A stretch of 64,000 nucleotides of DNA from Acanthaster planci (lineage: Eukaryota; Echinodermata; Asteroidea; Valvatida; Acanthasteridae): contig NW_019091663.1 in assembly GCF_001949145.1 (NCBI RefSeq), positions 111,528 to 175,527 on the forward strand, read 5' to 3'. A program made the translations under genes and the position numbers. Positions 62,617 through 64,000 of this stretch are shown here, one piece after another (the stretch's first letter is position 1; every line of letters begins with the position of its first letter). The notes beneath the pieces are model-generated. The model had not been told where the DNA came from and ran no database searches. It saw only the letters and a list, made by a program, of their open reading frames with translations.

Positions 62617-62700
62617 AACCCCATCTTCGTACCCACGGGTACGATCTTGCAGCGCCATGTTAGTTCCTACCATGCCTTGTGCGATTTTAACCCCTGGTAT
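62617..62700 (-). repeat. Dispersed repeat, inverted relative of 23752-23822
   Basis: The minus strand reads AACATGGCGCTGCAAGATCG then TACCCGTGGGTACGAAG, matching the segment in DNase-1 intron 5. Class unknown; no coding capacity. Confidence 0.5.
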
Positions 62701-63028
62701 TGTAAGATTTAAATAGTCATGCCACTATCTCGGATGTTTAAATTATGACTGTAGTAAATGCGTTTACACCCGACGGAGATTTGCTTGTGCGTGACGTGCA
62801 GGAGAATACGTGGACGCGAGTGCGTAGCTCTTCAAATATGCGAGTGATTCACTTTACGTTATATTCATACTGAATATCCAGTCAGCGTGATATTCATGTT
62901 CTACACGACCAGGTTTAGTGAAGGAATGCGCACGCAGCCCATGGAGTCCAGCTTGGCACCAAACCTGGGGTATTTTTGGTTACCCCTAACTAGAAACATG
63001 TTTGTGACGTCAAAACAAAATGAAGTAT

Positions 63029-63321
63029 TTTCAAGATGTATTTTTGCGTTGGGGAGATGTTAATTTATACAACGGGTTTTGCCCTTACCCAACGTATATG
63101 CTGATAAACACTGTATGATCAGTGCTTGTCCGAGAGCTTGCGAAAAAATTTACAAGCTTACTCGGGTGGGACTCGAACCTACGACCTCCTGCTATTAGTG
63201 CAGACGTCTTAACCCCTTGACCACCGAGCTTGCCGGGGTCGGGTGGCCGGTCCGAGTCAGGTGAAGCAGCAGGTACCGCGAACTATTTCAAGATGTATTT
63301 TTGCGTTGGGGAGATGTTAAT
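63029..63321. repeat. 36-bp exact direct repeats flanking a SINE-like insert
   Basis: TTTCAAGATGTATTTTTGCG followed by TTGGGGAGATGTTAAT occurs identically at 63029-63064 and 63286-63321. The 221 bases between hold a tRNA-derived sequence. The repeat is longer than a usual SINE target duplication. Confidence 0.8.
63161..63229 (-). mobile_element. tRNA-derived sequence (SINE head or tRNA pseudogene)
   Basis: On the minus strand: GCTCGGTGGTCAAGGGGTTA (A-box region), an anticodon-arm hairpin CTGC-ACTAATA-GCAG, and GGTCGTAGGTTCGAGTCCCA (B box GGTTCGAGTCC, T arm), closing with CCGAG that pairs with the 5' CTCGG. The loop lacks the invariant U33, the T stem has a mismatch and the acceptor stem is incomplete, so I read it as a SINE head or pseudogene, not a working tRNA. 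Confidence 0.65.
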
Positions 63322-64000
63322 CAACAAAAACGAAGTATCAGACACAGTTACGTCATCTGACAGAGGCGAGCGCCAGAGGAAACACTGTGGATGAACATCA
63401 TTTCTTCTCAATATTCGGCATGTTTCTCACCAGTGCTGCTCTCTCTTTTCTTGTATGTTCTAGAAGAAACTATCCCTTTGGTGATCTGAATGTAACAACA
63501 AATTTTGGAATGTATAATTCACTAATGTGAAGGGTGACAAAACTGGTCTGTTTATTTTCCGCCATTTTTAACCGGCGCTGAACCAGCCCCAACCTTTGGT
63601 TTTCGTTCGGTCGGAAAAATGACGTCGCAGAGGCATAACCAAGTCGCCAAAAGCGCTCAACCAATGACCAAAGCTCGAACAATTTCATGGTTCGGGGCGC
63701 TGAAACACGCCCCTGCTTGGGTGAACTTGTGCATGTGGTAAGTTTCCACCAATGGGCCGTTGTAACTATGTAAAACCACGCCTTCTCTTGTTCTAACTTA
63801 GAGTGAATAGCGTGCGTTTAGCGACACCCGCCATGCATTTTGGATTAACAGTTGACGCTGTGATCTGCAGTATGCTTCGGGTATTTGGGGGCGTATTTGA
63901 CACGAACTCTACGAACAAGTGCGTCCTCTACGGTGACATAGAAAGATAGGACAGGTATATGAGCGTCAATGCCAACATGAGCTTGGTGCCAATGCGAAGA

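Larger units (their letters stand above)
53843..64000. other. Gene-poor region right of the gap
   Basis: No exon can be supported. It holds the paired ~185-bp direct repeats (53893-54080 and 55037-55219) with a nested tandem duplication, an inverted dispersed repeat at 62617-62700, and the tRNA-derived element at 63065-63285. Open frames such as 55804-56124 (minus, 107 codons with stop) and 56260-56532 show no domain. Confidence 0.45.

Noticed and set aside
63161-63229. Functional tRNA gene
   Set aside because: Invariant U33 is missing, the T stem is mismatched and the acceptor stem is incomplete; SINE head or pseudogene fits better.

Overview
This is a stretch of intron-rich animal nuclear DNA. 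Genes are split by canonical GT-AG introns, there are tRNA-derived SINEs, foldback DNA elements and many dispersed fragments, and no bacterial-style gene packing. The palindromes TAGGCCTA and TACATGTA recur throughout. Together with a single invertebrate-like Abi architecture and a DNase I family close to the deuterostome type, this suggests a marine invertebrate deuterostome, possibly an echinoderm. The species assignment is inference and is not established by the sequence.

Four multi-exon protein genes can be assembled with consistent reading frames. On the minus strand lie two head-to-tail paralogues of Abl interactor (Abi), the adaptor subunit of the WAVE actin-nucleation complex. Abi-A has five coding exons between 8393 and 4969 (420 aa). 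Abi-B has five coding exons between 18747 and 12035 (463 aa). Exons 1, 2, 4 and 5 have identical lengths in the two genes and all intron phases match; only the proline-rich exon 3 differs. On the plus strand lie two tandem paralogues of secreted DNase I: DNase-1 (20776-26531, nine coding exons, 340 aa) and DNase-2 (32010-38003, nine coding exons, 363 aa). Both keep the catalytic and metal-site residues of DNase I. Both carry an extra ninth exon coding a cysteine-containing C-terminal extension.

Layout: 1-4968 is non-coding and holds G-tract-ended short elements; 4969-8393 Abi-A; 8394-12034 intergenic; 12035-18747 Abi-B, with a SINE in intron 3; 18748-20775 is the head-to-head interval; 20776-26531 DNase-1; 26532-32009 intergenic with transposon remnants and one coding-like orphan fragment; 32010-38003 DNase-2, with a degenerate transposon in intron 3; 38004-64000 holds no gene I can support, only repeats, a 339-base assembly gap (53504-53842) inside a minisatellite, and a tRNA-derived element near 63.2 kb.

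The Abi pair and the DNase pair are two independent local duplications side by side. Nothing in the sequence links their functions. The most interesting points are the C-terminal DNase extension whose splice donor overlaps an in-frame stop in both copies, a 70-bp block of complete identity between otherwise diverged Abi paralogues, a GC-AG intron in Abi-B only, and a family of TA-flanked foldback elements tied to a longer degenerate transposon.
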